NCBI GenBank assembly: GCA_013297655.1 | Contig: JAAFHV010000005.1 | Coordinates: forward strand, 1-64,000 | DNA length: 64,000 bases | From: Myxococcales bacterium | GTDB lineage: Bacteria; Myxococcota_A; Polyangia; Polyangiales; Polyangiaceae | Direction of reading: 5' to 3' | Shown here: positions 50,772 to 59,994 of the stretch, one piece after another | How positions within the stretch are numbered: the stretch's first letter is position 1 | How the letters are laid out: every line of letters begins with the position of its first letter | Notes under the pieces: generated by a model | Seen by the model: the letters and a program-made list of their open reading frames with translations, nothing else | What the model was told of the DNA's origin: nothing | Database searches by the model: none | Position numbers and translations under genes: made by a program

Positions 50772-53087
50772 TCACGAGCGCCGCTCGAGGATGCGGTAGA
50801 GGCCCTGGCGGCTGAGCCCGAGGGCGCGGGCGGCCTCGAGCTTGTTCCCGTCCGCGGCGGCGATCGCGCGTCCGACGAGCGTCTGAACCTCCGCTTCGTG
50901 ACGGGCGCGTAAGGCCTCGAACGTGGTCTCGGGGAGCTCGCTCTCCTTCTGTGGCCCCTGGGCAGGCGACCGCTGCATCGCGAGCGCGATGTCGGGACGA
51001 CCGATGACGATCCCGTCGGCGAGGGCGGCGGCGGCGCGCAGCACGTTGCCGAGCTCGCGTACGTTTCCCGGCCACGTGTGCTCGGAGAGAGCCGCGAGCG
51101 CGGGCACGTCGAGCTTGTGATCGCGGGTCGTCGCCTCGCGGGCCAAGAGAGCGCGCGCGACGAGGGGCACGTCCTCGAGCCGCTCGCGAAGGGACGGCAC
51201 CTGCACCGTGAGGGCCGCGAATCGGTAGTAGAGATCTTGCCGAAACGCGCCGCGCTCGACGAGACCCGGGAGCGCGCGGTGGGTCGCGGCGACGATGCGC
51301 ACGTCCACCTTGCGGCTCTTCGTGCTGCCGAGCGCGCGCACCTCACGATCCTCCAGCACTCGCAGCAGCTTGACCTGCATTTGTGGAGTCATTTCAGCTA
51401 CTTCGTCGAGGAAGAGCGTACCCCCGTTCGCCTCCACGAAGAGGCCTCGACGCGCGCGATCGGCGCCCGTGAACGCGCCGCGCTCGTGCCCGAAGAGCTC
51501 CGCCTCGAGGAGATGCTCCGGCACCGCTCCGCAGTTGATCGCGACGAACGGACCCTCGGCGCGCTCCGACAGACGATGCACGAGCCGCGCGAAGAGCTCC
51601 TTGCCGGCGCCGGTCTCTCCAGAGAGGAGCACCGAGGTCGCCGTTCGTGCCGCGCGCGCTACCGTCGCCACCGCGCGGAGCAGCGAGGGAGCCTCCCCGA
51701 CGAGCCCCACCTCCGCCATCGCGCGCCGGACGTGGTCCGCGATCCGCTCGTCCGCGAGCGCCGCGACCTTGCGCGATCGTTTCTCGGCGAGGCGTCGTTC
51801 GACCTGGAAAAGCAAGCGTCGGAAGCGCGCGCGATGCTCTGCCGGGGTGCGCTCGACGAGCCGCGAACGAAGCACCGGGAGCGTCACGCGGGCGAGGCCC
51901 CCGATCGGATCCGGCTCGTGCACGAGGGCGGCGCAGGCCTCGTGCTCGACCCGACCCGCCGCTCCGCTGCCCGCGATCGCGAGCGCCCCGAGCCACCGCA
52001 AGAGCCACGCCTCGGGAGGGCCCGCGTGCGCCGCGAGTGCCAGCGCCTCTGCTGCGTGGAGACGAATGCCCGCGTTCGCCTCCAGGCTCATCAGCGCGAT
52101 CCCGGTTCGCTCCGCGTCGGCGGCGCGTCCGAGCACGAGCATCGCGTGCCCGCGCACCTTCTCGAGCGCCGATCGGGTCGGACGGAGGAGCCCCTTCAAC
52201 GCGAGACCTTGATCGGCGAGGGCGATCGCGCGCACCGCTTCGTTCGAGCGCTCGAGCACGAGGTCCGCTTCGAGGGCGAGGTGCTGCCCTCGGCGCCACG
52301 CAGGAGCGTCGTCGTCGAACGCGGTCGCGGCGAGGAGCGCGTCGGCCTCGTCGAACGCGCCCACGTCGAGGAAGATTTGCACTCGCGCGTGGCGAAGGGT
52401 CAGCTCCGCGGCGCGACCGGTCGTCACGGCCGGCGACGAACCCTCGGGCCTCGCGTCGGCGACGACCGCTTCGGCGCGCGCGAGCACGTCGAACGCATCC
52501 GAGAACCGGCCCGCCGCGCGGTGCACCGCGGCCAAATTGCAAAATACACGGAACGCGTGGAGAGGCGGTAAATCGTCGAGCGGCGTGCGAAGGAGCACCT
52601 CGAAGGCCTCCCGCGCGCGCTCGTGGTCCCCGAGGCGGCCGAGGAGGAGCGCGTACTCCGAGAGCACGAACATTTCGGTGCCCGGATCGTTCGCTCGTTT
52701 CGCGAGCGCGCGCGCACGGGCGGCGTGCTTGAGGCCCTCGATGTACTCGCCCGCTGCGCGGCGCACGTCGGCCAACACGATCTCCGCGAGCGCCTCTTCG
52801 CGAAACGACCGCGCCGTCCTCGCGATGCGCGCCGACTCGCGCGCCACACGTTCCGCCCCCACCGCGTCGTCGTCCTGCAGAAGCGCGGTCGCGAGCACCC
52901 GTCGCGCCGTCGCCCGATCGGTCCCGCGCGGGGTCTTGTCGGCGAGGGTGACCGCGTTCTCGGCGAGGGCGCGCGCTCCCTTCACGTCCGCGTCGTCGAG
53001 TGCCCACTGCGCCCGCTCCGCGAGCCGCGAAGCCTCGCTCGCTTCCAGCGCGGGATTCTTCGGACGTGTGCGGCTCGTGCTCACCAT
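50772..53087 (-). CDS. Sigma-54-dependent activator with N-terminal TPR-type sensor region
   Basis: A 771-residue activator without a receiver. Residues 15-410 are helical repeats of TPR type ([66 protein letters not shown]), a possible protein-interaction sensor. The AAA+ domain has Walker [25 protein letters not shown] and [12 protein letters not shown], and the C-terminal Fis-type helix-turn-helix is [23 protein letters not shown]. It would work with sigma-54 on a -24/-12 promoter, controlled by an unknown ligand or partner. The stop lies in the repeat array; a palindrome overlaps the start codon. Confidence 0.88.
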   Translation of the reverse strand: MVSTSRTRPKNPALEASEASRLAERAQWALDDADVKGARALAENAVTLADKTPRGTDRATARRVLATALLQDDDAVGAERVARESARIARTARSFREEALAEIVLADVRRAAGEYIEGLKHAARARALAKRANDPGTEMFVLSEYALLLGRLGDHERAREAFEVLLRTPLDDLPPLHAFRVFCNLAAVHRAAGRFSDAFDVLARAEAVVADARPEGSSPAVTTGRAAELTLRHARVQIFLDVGAFDEADALLAATAFDDDAPAWRRGQHLALEADLVLERSNEAVRAIALADQGLALKGLLRPTRSALEKVRGHAMLVLGRAADAERTGIALMSLEANAGIRLHAAEALALAAHAGPPEAWLLRWLGALAIAGSGAAGRVEHEACAALVHEPDPIGGLARVTLPVLRSRLVERTPAEHRARFRRLLFQVERRLAEKRSRKVAALADERIADHVRRAMAEVGLVGEAPSLLRAVATVARAARTATSVLLSGETGAGKELFARLVHRLSERAEGPFVAINCGAVPEHLLEAELFGHERGAFTGADRARRGLFVEANGGTLFLDEVAEMTPQMQVKLLRVLEDREVRALGSTKSRKVDVRIVAATHRALPGLVERGAFRQDLYYRFAALTVQVPSLRERLEDVPLVARALLAREATTRDHKLDVPALAALSEHTWPGNVRELGNVLRAAAALADGIVIGRPDIALAMQRSPAQGPQKESELPETTFEALRARHEAEVQTLVGRAIAAADGNKLEAARALGLSRQGLYRILERRS

Positions 53088-53107
53088 GTGTCCGAAATGT
53101 GGACACA
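53087..53107. promoter_or_regulatory. Palindrome overlapping the start codon of the sigma-54 activator gene
   Basis: TGTGTCC (53087-53093) and GGACACA (53101-53107) are perfect inverted arms seven bases apart. On the minus strand the second arm includes the A of the ATG start. It could be an autoregulatory operator or a hairpin limiting translation, and it lies between this gene and the divergent ABC-like gene. Confidence 0.45.
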
Positions 53108-53204
53108 CGTTCGCGGGGCCGTCAATTCGGTCTATCTCCGCTTCGGGGCTCGGCTTTCGCACGAAAGGAGGCGTGCTCCCACCCGACCTTGCTACGCTCG
53201 CGGC

Positions 53205-54095
53205 GTGGCTGATCCCGGCGCGAGCGAACGAATTCTCGAGGCGAAAGATCTCCGTCTCGACGAGGGGCGTTCGGTCGCGGTCGAGGGCCTCTCGTTCGCG
53301 ACGAACGGCGAGAAGGTGCTCGTGTTCGGCGCCTCGGCGCCCATCTTCCGCGCGATCACGACGGAGGTCCCCGTGAAACGTGGGGAGCTTCTCGTCGCTG
53401 GGCGCATGCCTCATGCTTCCCTCCGTGCCGGGCTCGCCGCGATAGCTCCCCTCGATCCGAAGCTCCCCGGTGACTTCACGCCGCGGGACTACGTCGCGTG
53501 GAGCGCGCGCCTCGCCGCTCCCGATACGGCGCTCGCGAAGAAGCGCGCCGCCGCCGCGTGCGCTGCGTTCCGCCTCGAATCGGTCGAGAAGACCCCGCTC
53601 CTTCGCTGCGTGAGCACCGCCCGCCGCGCGACCGTGCTCGCCGCTGCGCTCGCCACCGGGGCGCGCACGATTCTTTTCGAGGATCCCACCTCCGGCCTCG
53701 ACGACGAAGCGGCGCGTGGCTTCGCGAAGCTCGTCGCGAAGGCCTTCGAGAACGTGCGCTGGGCGCTCTTCGCTTCACGGATCGCGCTGGAGAGCCCGCT
53801 CGCCCTCGAGGCCGACGACGCGGTCGTTCTCGGCGCGAACGCGGTGCTCGCGCAAGGCGCCCCCGCCGATCTCGCGGCGCGCGAGAGGCGCTTCTCCATC
53901 GTCCTCCACGGGGACGCGACCGCGTTCGCCAAGGCCCTCGTCGCGCAGGGATTTTCTGCGGTCGGAGAGGCCCCGCGGCTCCTCGTCGACCTCGGCGACG
54001 CGCCCTCGGCCGGTACCCGCGATTTGTTCGCGCTCGCCCTCGAGCACGGGGTCACGATCGTGGAGCTCTCGCCGGTCGCGGGTGCTTTGGCGTAG
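53205..54095 (+). CDS. Degenerate ABC-transporter ATPase-like protein
   Basis: A 296-residue protein with the architecture of an ABC ATP-binding domain but broken motifs. [22 protein letters not shown] opens like an ABC domain, but the Walker A place reads [13 protein letters not shown], with no GKS/T. The signature is lost ([22 protein letters not shown]). Walker B remains almost intact ([17 protein letters not shown]), and the region after it resembles the H-loop part, followed by a C-terminal regulatory-like region. ATP hydrolysis is unlikely. GTG at 53205. It is followed ten bases on by an unknown gene. Confidence 0.6.
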   Translation: MADPGASERILEAKDLRLDEGRSVAVEGLSFATNGEKVLVFGASAPIFRAITTEVPVKRGELLVAGRMPHASLRAGLAAIAPLDPKLPGDFTPRDYVAWSARLAAPDTALAKKRAAAACAAFRLESVEKTPLLRCVSTARRATVLAAALATGARTILFEDPTSGLDDEAARGFAKLVAKAFENVRWALFASRIALESPLALEADDAVVLGANAVLAQGAPADLAARERRFSIVLHGDATAFAKALVAQGFSAVGEAPRLLVDLGDAPSAGTRDLFALALEHGVTIVELSPVAGALA

Positions 54096-54105
54096 AGTGC
54101 GCCCC

Positions 54106-54762
54106 ATGAGCGAGCACGACGAAGCACTCGAGTCCCACGAGGGGACGGGCACCCTGGCCGCGCGCACCCTCGGTCCGAGTCGCATCGGCGTGTACACCGT
54201 GCTCGGAACCCTGAGCGGCGTGGTCCCTCTCCCGTGGCTCCCGGAGGCCGCGGTTCGCCAAATTCGCGGCACCCTCGCGCACGAGGTCGCGACCCGTCAT
54301 GGGCTCTCGCTCACGCCCGAGGCGCGTCGCATCTTGGCGAACACGAGCGGCGTCGAAGGCCCGCGCGGCATGCTCGCGGAGGCGTTCATGTTCGCGTCCA
54401 CGAAGGTGCTCGGCCGCTTCGGTCCCCTCGGTGTGCTCTCGCCGGTTCGCTTCGGAGTGACCACGTTCCTGCTCGGTCACCTCTTCCAGCGTTACCTGGA
54501 GACGGTGCGTCGCGATCGCTCCGTGCGCGTCGACGCGGAAGAGGCGCGCAAGATCCGCCGCGCGCTCGACCTAGCGATCCTCTACGTGTTCACCACCGAG
54601 GTCGATCGCGACAAGTTCGAGATCCCGCGCGCCTCCGAAGATCTCCGCGACGGTACGACGCAGCTCCTCGACAGCGTGCTCATCTCGCTCGCGAACCTCC
54701 CGGCTTGGCTCGTTCGGCGCGTCGAAGCGTCGTTCGACGACCTGATCGTCAAACTCGCGTAA
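54106..54762 (+). CDS. Hypothetical protein following the ABC-like gene
   Basis: A 218-residue protein with no recognised family. It has a moderately hydrophobic segment (IGVYTVLGTLSGVVPLPWLP) and several amphipathic helices (LFQRYLETVRRDRSVRVDAEEARKIRRALD in pieces; LLDSVLISLANLPAWLVRRVE) so it is probably membrane-associated. The ATG lies ten bases after the ABC-like stop, and the gene ends 14 bases before proB, so all three may be one transcript. No catalytic motif is visible. Confidence 0.6.
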   Translation: MSEHDEALESHEGTGTLAARTLGPSRIGVYTVLGTLSGVVPLPWLPEAAVRQIRGTLAHEVATRHGLSLTPEARRILANTSGVEGPRGMLAEAFMFASTKVLGRFGPLGVLSPVRFGVTTFLLGHLFQRYLETVRRDRSVRVDAEEARKIRRALDLAILYVFTTEVDRDKFEIPRASEDLRDGTTQLLDSVLISLANLPAWLVRRVEASFDDLIVKLA

Positions 54763-54776
54763 ATAGTCGGATTATC

Positions 54777-55844
54777 ATGAGAAATTTGGTCGCGAAGGCC
54801 AGGCGCGTCGTCGTCAAGGTGGGCTCTCGAACGCTCGCGAACGACGGCGGGGTGTTCACGCGTCTCGCCGACGCGATAGCTCACGCCCACGGCGAGGGTC
54901 GCTCGATCGTGCTCGTCTCGAGCGGGGCCATCGCGCTCGGCACGAAGAAGCTCGGGTACAAATCACGACCGAAGGAGATGGCGAAGCTGCAAGCCGCCGC
55001 CGCCGCGGGGCAGAGCCTCCTCATGCGCGCGTACGAAGAGGCCTTCGCGGAGCGCAAGATCGCCGTCGCGCAGGTGCTCCTCACCCACGCCGATCTCGCC
55101 GATCGCACCCGCGTGAACAACGCGCGCGCCGCGCTCTCCGCGCTCCTCGACGCGCGCGCCGTTCCAGTTCTCAACGAGAACGACTCGGTCTCGGTCGAGG
55201 AGATCAAATTCGGCGACAACGATCAGCTCTCTGCCCTCGTCGCGCCCATCGTCGACGCCGATTTGCTCATCTTGCTCTCCGACGTGGCGGGGCTGCTCGA
55301 CCGGAGCGGCGCTCGTGTGCCGGAGGTCGTCGACATCGAAAAAGAGGCGCTCGCGCTCGTACGAAAAGGCAAAAGCGCAGAGGGCACCGGCGGCATGGAG
55401 AGCAAGCTCGAGGCCGCGCGCCAAGCCACCCTCGCCGGCGCGCAGGTGGTCATCGCCGACGCGCGCGAGCCCGGGATCGTGACCGACGTGCTCGCCGGAA
55501 AAGACGTGGGCACCTGGTTTCACGCGCACAAAAAGCGGCTCTCCGCGAAGCGAGCGTGGATCGCGTTCACCCTCCGTCCGCGCGGCGCGGTGGTGCTCGA
55601 CGCGGGCGCGGCGCGGGCCGTGATCGACAAGGGTCGGAGCGTGCTCGCGATCGGCGTGCTCGGGGTTCGTGGAGACTTCCGCGCCGGCGACTCGGTGCGC
55701 CTGCTCTCCTCGGAGGGCAAAGAGCTCGGCCGCGGTCTCGCGCGGTTCGCTTGCGAAGACGCGACCCGCCTCGCCGGAACCAAAGGCGAAACGGAAGACC
55801 ACGTGCTCATCCATCGCGACGAGCTCGTGGTCTTCGGTCCCTGA
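54777..55844 (+). CDS. proB: Glutamate 5-kinase
   Basis: A 355-residue enzyme that phosphorylates the gamma-carboxyl of glutamate, the first step of proline synthesis. The amino-acid kinase domain has VVVKVGSRTLANDGG, LVSSGAIALG, AVPVLNENDSVSV, FGDNDQLSALVA, LLSDVAGLLDRS and GTGGMESKLEAA. A PUA domain follows from about residue 275 (RGAVVLDAGAARAVIDKGRSVLAIGV), as in most bacterial ProB proteins. proA is not adjacent, which is less usual. The ATG at 54777 is preceded by AT-rich sequence without a strong ribosome site. Confidence 0.93.
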   Translation: MRNLVAKARRVVVKVGSRTLANDGGVFTRLADAIAHAHGEGRSIVLVSSGAIALGTKKLGYKSRPKEMAKLQAAAAAGQSLLMRAYEEAFAERKIAVAQVLLTHADLADRTRVNNARAALSALLDARAVPVLNENDSVSVEEIKFGDNDQLSALVAPIVDADLLILLSDVAGLLDRSGARVPEVVDIEKEALALVRKGKSAEGTGGMESKLEAARQATLAGAQVVIADAREPGIVTDVLAGKDVGTWFHAHKKRLSAKRAWIAFTLRPRGAVVLDAGAARAVIDKGRSVLAIGVLGVRGDFRAGDSVRLLSSEGKELGRGLARFACEDATRLAGTKGETEDHVLIHRDELVVFGP

Positions 55845-55880
55845 CCGCGGCGCCAAAGAACCAGCGCACACGTAGCCAGG

Positions 55881-58800
55881 TCAGTTGGCGGGCGCGCCTT
55901 CGATTTTCCCGCGACTGCCGGGCGGCACGTTCAAGTTCGCGGGGGAGGAGTCACGCGCCACCACCTGCGAGGCCTGGGTAAGGATGTCCGGGCGAACCGC
56001 GGAGTCGGTCGAGAGGCCGCTCACGGCGCCGTGGCAGCCCGCGCATATCCCGTCGAAGAGCGCCGGCTTGAACGATTGGTGCGCATATTCGCCGGGAGCG
56101 AACACCATCTGCTCGCGCTGGGTTCGTGGCCATTTGCGCTCGATCGAGGTGGCCGTATCGGGCAGCTTCACGACGAAGGGGAGCCCGCCGGGCACTTGGA
56201 AGTGCGCCGAGCCGTCGTTCTCGATAGGCACTTTGCCGAGCGAGCGGCGCCGCACGTACACCTTGCCGAACGGATCGCTCACCGACTGCGCGCCAGCGGC
56301 GTCGTGGGAGGTGATGTCGCCCGGGGGCGGCATGTCCTCGTAGATCTCGAACTCCTTCGCGTCGCTCTCGAGGATGCGCCCGGTAGGCGTGTTCTGGAAG
56401 AGCAGCGACGCGAGGATGGGCATGCTGAGCACGGTTACGTCGGCTTCGCTCTTGTTGTCGAAGATGCGCGTCTTTCCGTTCGGCTCGTCGAACGTGCTGC
56501 GGAACGTGCCGCGCGCCGCTTTGCCATACACCGCCACCGCGTCGATCTCTGCGAATCCTGCGTCTCCGAAGAGCTTCGTGCGCGCGCCGCGGCCGGCGTC
56601 GACCACGTAGAGATCGTAGTCGCCATTGAAGGAGCCCGTGTCAGCGGCGGCGCCGAAGCTGACCAGGATTTGCCCGTTGGGGAGGGCGGCCGGCGTGGTG
56701 TAGAGGCCCGCCGTGGGCTGCGCGCGCCGGCCGGTGACGGTGCCATCGACGAAGCGGAGCGAGCGCAGGAAGAAGCGCGGATCCACCGCCTTGGGCGACG
56801 CCGGATCGAGCACCGCGGGCTCGATGGGGTAGTCTTGCGGATTGGCACTTTGGAAGTCGAGGCCAATCGAGCGATTGATGACGCCGAGGGTGCCCCCGCC
56901 GAACGGAACGCCCGGCTCGCTGAATACGGCGACGAGGTCTTTCTGAGGGAGCTCCACGACGCGGGTGGCTTGCGCATAACCCACGGAGCCGCGCTGCGAG
57001 AAGAGCGGGTGGTAGTCGCCGCCGTCCATGTTGATGCGCCGGAGCGCGAGCTGGTAGAAGTTCGGCGCCCGCTTCTCGGTGGTGAAAATAAGGCGGCCGT
57101 CCGACATGAAGCTCGGCTCGCGCTCCATGTTGAGCAGATACGTGAGCTGCCGGATGCGATTGCCCACTCCGCGCTCGAACACGTAAAGGTTCGAGTTTGC
57201 CTTGCTCGGGTCGGCGGGGGTGCGCTGCGGCCCTTGGTAGTCGTAGGCCTCGTTCTTCAGGTTGCCGCGCGTCGACGCGAACACGAGCGGCGATTGCCCA
57301 TTTTCGGGCGGCCCGTATGCAGGGTCGAAGTTATGGACGAGGAGGCCGTTCTGGCTCGGTGCCCCGGCGGCGATCTCGGGGATCTTCGCGCAGCTCGTGC
57401 CGTCGGCGTTCATCTCGTAGATCGCGAAGGGCTCTTGCGCCGACGCGCGCGCCGCGAACGCGATCTTCGTGCCGTCCCAGGAGACTGCGGGCCTTCGGAT
57501 ATCGGCGGTGGCAGTCGCGAGGCCGCACCCTTGGTTCAGCGAGGCGGCCGTGCCCGGCGTGATCGCCCCCGTCGGCGCGATCGCAATGGGCAGTCGCGTG
57601 AGGTCTGCCCCCGGCTGGTACACGTCGAAATCCTGAGGCCTGCCGGGTACTTGGTCGAGGGGCCGCTTCACGAACACGATCGCCGAAAAGGGCGTCGGCT
57701 TCGACACTTCGCGCTCGCGACGGATCCACTCGACCATCACGCAATACGCGGGGATCTTGTCGAGGTCCCCGTTGTCGTAGTCGTAGGGAGGCGTCGCGGT
57801 GGTGCAGCGCTCGGGGGCGGCGGCGTCGTTTCGGAAGTCTTCCAAGAGGGGGCCGCCGCGGTGAACGATCCCAGAAGCGCGATCGCACCCGTTGCCGCCG
57901 CAGAGCTCGGGCCGATAGAGGTTCTTGCGAATGAACCGGCTCGCGTTCGGATCGGGGCTCTCGACCGCGATCTGATGGAGCGATAGCTCGTAGTTCTTCT
58001 TCGTCGCGGAGAGTGAGAAGTTGCCCCCCGAGCCGCCGCGGAGGCGGAAGTCGTGGAACATCGCCGCCGAGTGGCACTGCACCATCATGCAGCCCTTCTT
58101 CACCAACACTGGCTGGACCTTCTGCGCGAAGAAGGCAAACGCCGGATCGTCGGTCGGGGGCTTGGGCGGGCCGTGAGCGGCGGCCCACTCTTGAAGGGTG
58201 GCGTATCCGTTGTCGCTCTGAGACTCGAACACGACGCCACCTTCGTGGAACGCGCCGCCCTGACTCGGCGCGAGGGGGCGCCGCAAGAGCTCACTCTCCT
58301 CCGGGCTCTGCGCGAGGTAGTCGCGCGCCGCGAAGTAGTTCCAGCGAACCTGCTCGGGTGTGTCGTTGCAGGTGAGATAAAGGGTATTCGTGGGCGTGCC
58401 GTGGCAGTTTCCTGCCGCGCAGCTCTCTTTCAAGAGCGGGCCCGCTTTGTCTTTGAAGAGGGCAAAATCGGGAGTTGCCGGATCTTTGCTTACGTCCTGC
58501 CCGCCCGGAATTTCCGGGTTGCAGGGCTTCTTCTCGACGTTGGTCTTCGGCGGGCCGGCGTTGTTCTCGGAGGCGCCGTTCTGGATCCAACGACGGAGCG
58601 TTTGGTAGCCCGAAGAGGTCGCGTCGAAGACCGAGCCGCCCGCGTGTTTGATGTCGGTCGTGACGGTGGTGCGTTTACCGTCGTAAGCCTGAATCGTGAC
58701 TTGGAAGGGCTCGATGTTCTTTACGAGGAACGCCGGCTGACCATAGGGCCCGTAGTCGAGGAGGAGATCGCGCCGCTTCGCGAGCTGCGGAAACGTGGAG

Positions 58801-59030
58801 ACGTCGAGGTTGCCGAGGGCGTTCCCGCGATCGTCCGCCACGTGGCAGCCCGCCCCCGTGTTCGTGCGCACGCACGAAGTGGAGAGGATGGGCGCGATCG
58901 TGCGCTCGAAATACGTCGACTTCGGTATTTCCTTGTCTGCGCACGCCGCGGGCAAGAGCGCCAGAAGAGCGACGCACGTGACCGAGAGCGAAGCGAGAAA
59001 CGAACCGGACCCACGACTCGTAGAGCGCAA
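55881..59030 (-). CDS. HzsA-like multi-haem lipoprotein (large)
   Basis: A 1049-residue lipoprotein (lipobox PAAC, Cys30). The N-terminal third has atypical haem or metal motifs: CX8CH (Cys53-His63) and two CX4CH (Cys204-His210, Cys314-His320). The middle is a TolB/WD40-like propeller with repeated WDGTKIAFAARAS and SDGRLIFTTEKRA segments. A canonical CAGCH (Cys996-His1000) is near the C-terminus. This order resembles the alpha subunit of hydrazine synthase and its relatives; hydrazine synthesis is not implied. TTG at 59030 has GGAGG seven bases upstream. It is the last gene of a three-gene operon. Confidence 0.7.
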   Translation of the reverse strand: MRSTSRGSGSFLASLSVTCVALLALLPAACADKEIPKSTYFERTIAPILSTSCVRTNTGAGCHVADDRGNALGNLDVSTFPQLAKRRDLLLDYGPYGQPAFLVKNIEPFQVTIQAYDGKRTTVTTDIKHAGGSVFDATSSGYQTLRRWIQNGASENNAGPPKTNVEKKPCNPEIPGGQDVSKDPATPDFALFKDKAGPLLKESCAAGNCHGTPTNTLYLTCNDTPEQVRWNYFAARDYLAQSPEESELLRRPLAPSQGGAFHEGGVVFESQSDNGYATLQEWAAAHGPPKPPTDDPAFAFFAQKVQPVLVKKGCMMVQCHSAAMFHDFRLRGGSGGNFSLSATKKNYELSLHQIAVESPDPNASRFIRKNLYRPELCGGNGCDRASGIVHRGGPLLEDFRNDAAAPERCTTATPPYDYDNGDLDKIPAYCVMVEWIRREREVSKPTPFSAIVFVKRPLDQVPGRPQDFDVYQPGADLTRLPIAIAPTGAITPGTAASLNQGCGLATATADIRRPAVSWDGTKIAFAARASAQEPFAIYEMNADGTSCAKIPEIAAGAPSQNGLLVHNFDPAYGPPENGQSPLVFASTRGNLKNEAYDYQGPQRTPADPSKANSNLYVFERGVGNRIRQLTYLLNMEREPSFMSDGRLIFTTEKRAPNFYQLALRRINMDGGDYHPLFSQRGSVGYAQATRVVELPQKDLVAVFSEPGVPFGGGTLGVINRSIGLDFQSANPQDYPIEPAVLDPASPKAVDPRFFLRSLRFVDGTVTGRRAQPTAGLYTTPAALPNGQILVSFGAAADTGSFNGDYDLYVVDAGRGARTKLFGDAGFAEIDAVAVYGKAARGTFRSTFDEPNGKTRIFDNKSEADVTVLSMPILASLLFQNTPTGRILESDAKEFEIYEDMPPPGDITSHDAAGAQSVSDPFGKVYVRRRSLGKVPIENDGSAHFQVPGGLPFVVKLPDTATSIERKWPRTQREQMVFAPGEYAHQSFKPALFDGICAGCHGAVSGLSTDSAVRPDILTQASQVVARDSSPANLNVPPGSRGKIEGAPAN

Positions 59031-59063
59031 GGGAAAGCCTCCGGTCGATGATGTTACCCTAAC

Positions 59064-59981
59064 TTACAGGCGACGAAGAGCGATGGACGCTTGGTCGCGC
59101 ACGAGACCGTTCGTGTCCGTCTTGGCGACGTCCTCGAGGACCGAACGCGCAGCCGATGCGCGGAGCTCGCCGAGGGAGTGGCACGCCGAGCCGCGAACGT
59201 CCGCGTCGGGATCGTTCTTGGCGAGGGCGGTGAGCGTGGCGGCCGAGTCTTTCACCTTGAGCGCGCCGAGGAGCTCGACGGCGTTGCGGCGAACCACCGG
59301 CTCACCGTCGCCCGCGAGCTTGGCGATCGCGGGGGCATCGGCGAAGGTGTTCACGCGGCCGGCGGAGGAGAGCCCCGCGAGACGCACTTTTTTGTCGCCG
59401 TCGGTCATGGCGCGGGAGAGGGCGCCTGCGCCGTCGCTGTTGAGGCGACCGAGGGCGCTCGCGGCGGCCGCACGAACGCGCGGATCTGCGTCGGTCTCGA
59501 TGGCGGTCTTGCAGGCCTCGATGCCGGGGGTGGCGAGGAACTCACCGAGGGCGTACGCGGCGTTCGCGCGCTTCTCGGGGTTGCCGTCGCTCTTGAGGGT
59601 GTTGACAGTGCGCTCGTACGCCTCGCCGGGGCCGAACACGCCGAACATGCGACGACGGAGCCACCACGCGGCGATCTCGCGGGTGCGCGGGTTCGCGTCG
59701 TAGAGGAGAGGCTCCACCGCGGGGATGCAGTCGAGGCATTCCACGCGCTCGCCGTGCTCGAGCGTCTCCCAGATCGTGGTCATCGATCCGCCCGCCGCCG
59801 CGCTCTTGATGCGGTCGGGAGAAGAGAGAAACTCGATTTGGTCGTTGGGGATATTTCCGTAGATCGCCCGGGTGCCAGCGGCAGGATCCGGGGTGTCGTC
59901 GGAGTGGGCCGGCTCCGAGTGGAGCACGGTGCCGAAGAGCGCGATACCGATGGCGAGGACGCCGAGAATTTTGGTGTTCAT
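59064..59981 (-). CDS. Exported HEAT-repeat protein
   Basis: A 305-residue periplasmic protein with a signal peptide (GVLAIGIALFGTVLHSEPAHS). Residues 100-300 are tandem HEAT/PBS-lyase repeats of about 30 residues, for example ANAAYALGEFLATPGIEACKTAI and RGSACHSLGELRASAARSVLEDVA. Such scaffolds bind partner proteins or haem proteins. A CxxC-like pair (ECLDCIPA) lies before the repeats. It sits between the two HzsA-like genes with gaps of 13 and 33 bases, so it is likely an assembly or complex partner. GGAGA precedes the ATG at 59981. Confidence 0.78.
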   Translation of the reverse strand: MNTKILGVLAIGIALFGTVLHSEPAHSDDTPDPAAGTRAIYGNIPNDQIEFLSSPDRIKSAAAGGSMTTIWETLEHGERVECLDCIPAVEPLLYDANPRTREIAAWWLRRRMFGVFGPGEAYERTVNTLKSDGNPEKRANAAYALGEFLATPGIEACKTAIETDADPRVRAAAASALGRLNSDGAGALSRAMTDGDKKVRLAGLSSAGRVNTFADAPAIAKLAGDGEPVVRRNAVELLGALKVKDSAATLTALAKNDPDADVRGSACHSLGELRASAARSVLEDVAKTDTNGLVRDQASIALRRL

Positions 59982-59994
59982 GAACGTTCTCCTC

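Noticed and set aside
52990-53150. CPKCGHTF-like zinc-knuckle reading across the start of the sigma-54 activator gene
   Set aside because: The apparent CxxC comes from the palindrome TGTCCGAAATGTGGACA read on the plus strand; the surrounding frame has no homology and overlaps the activator gene's start.
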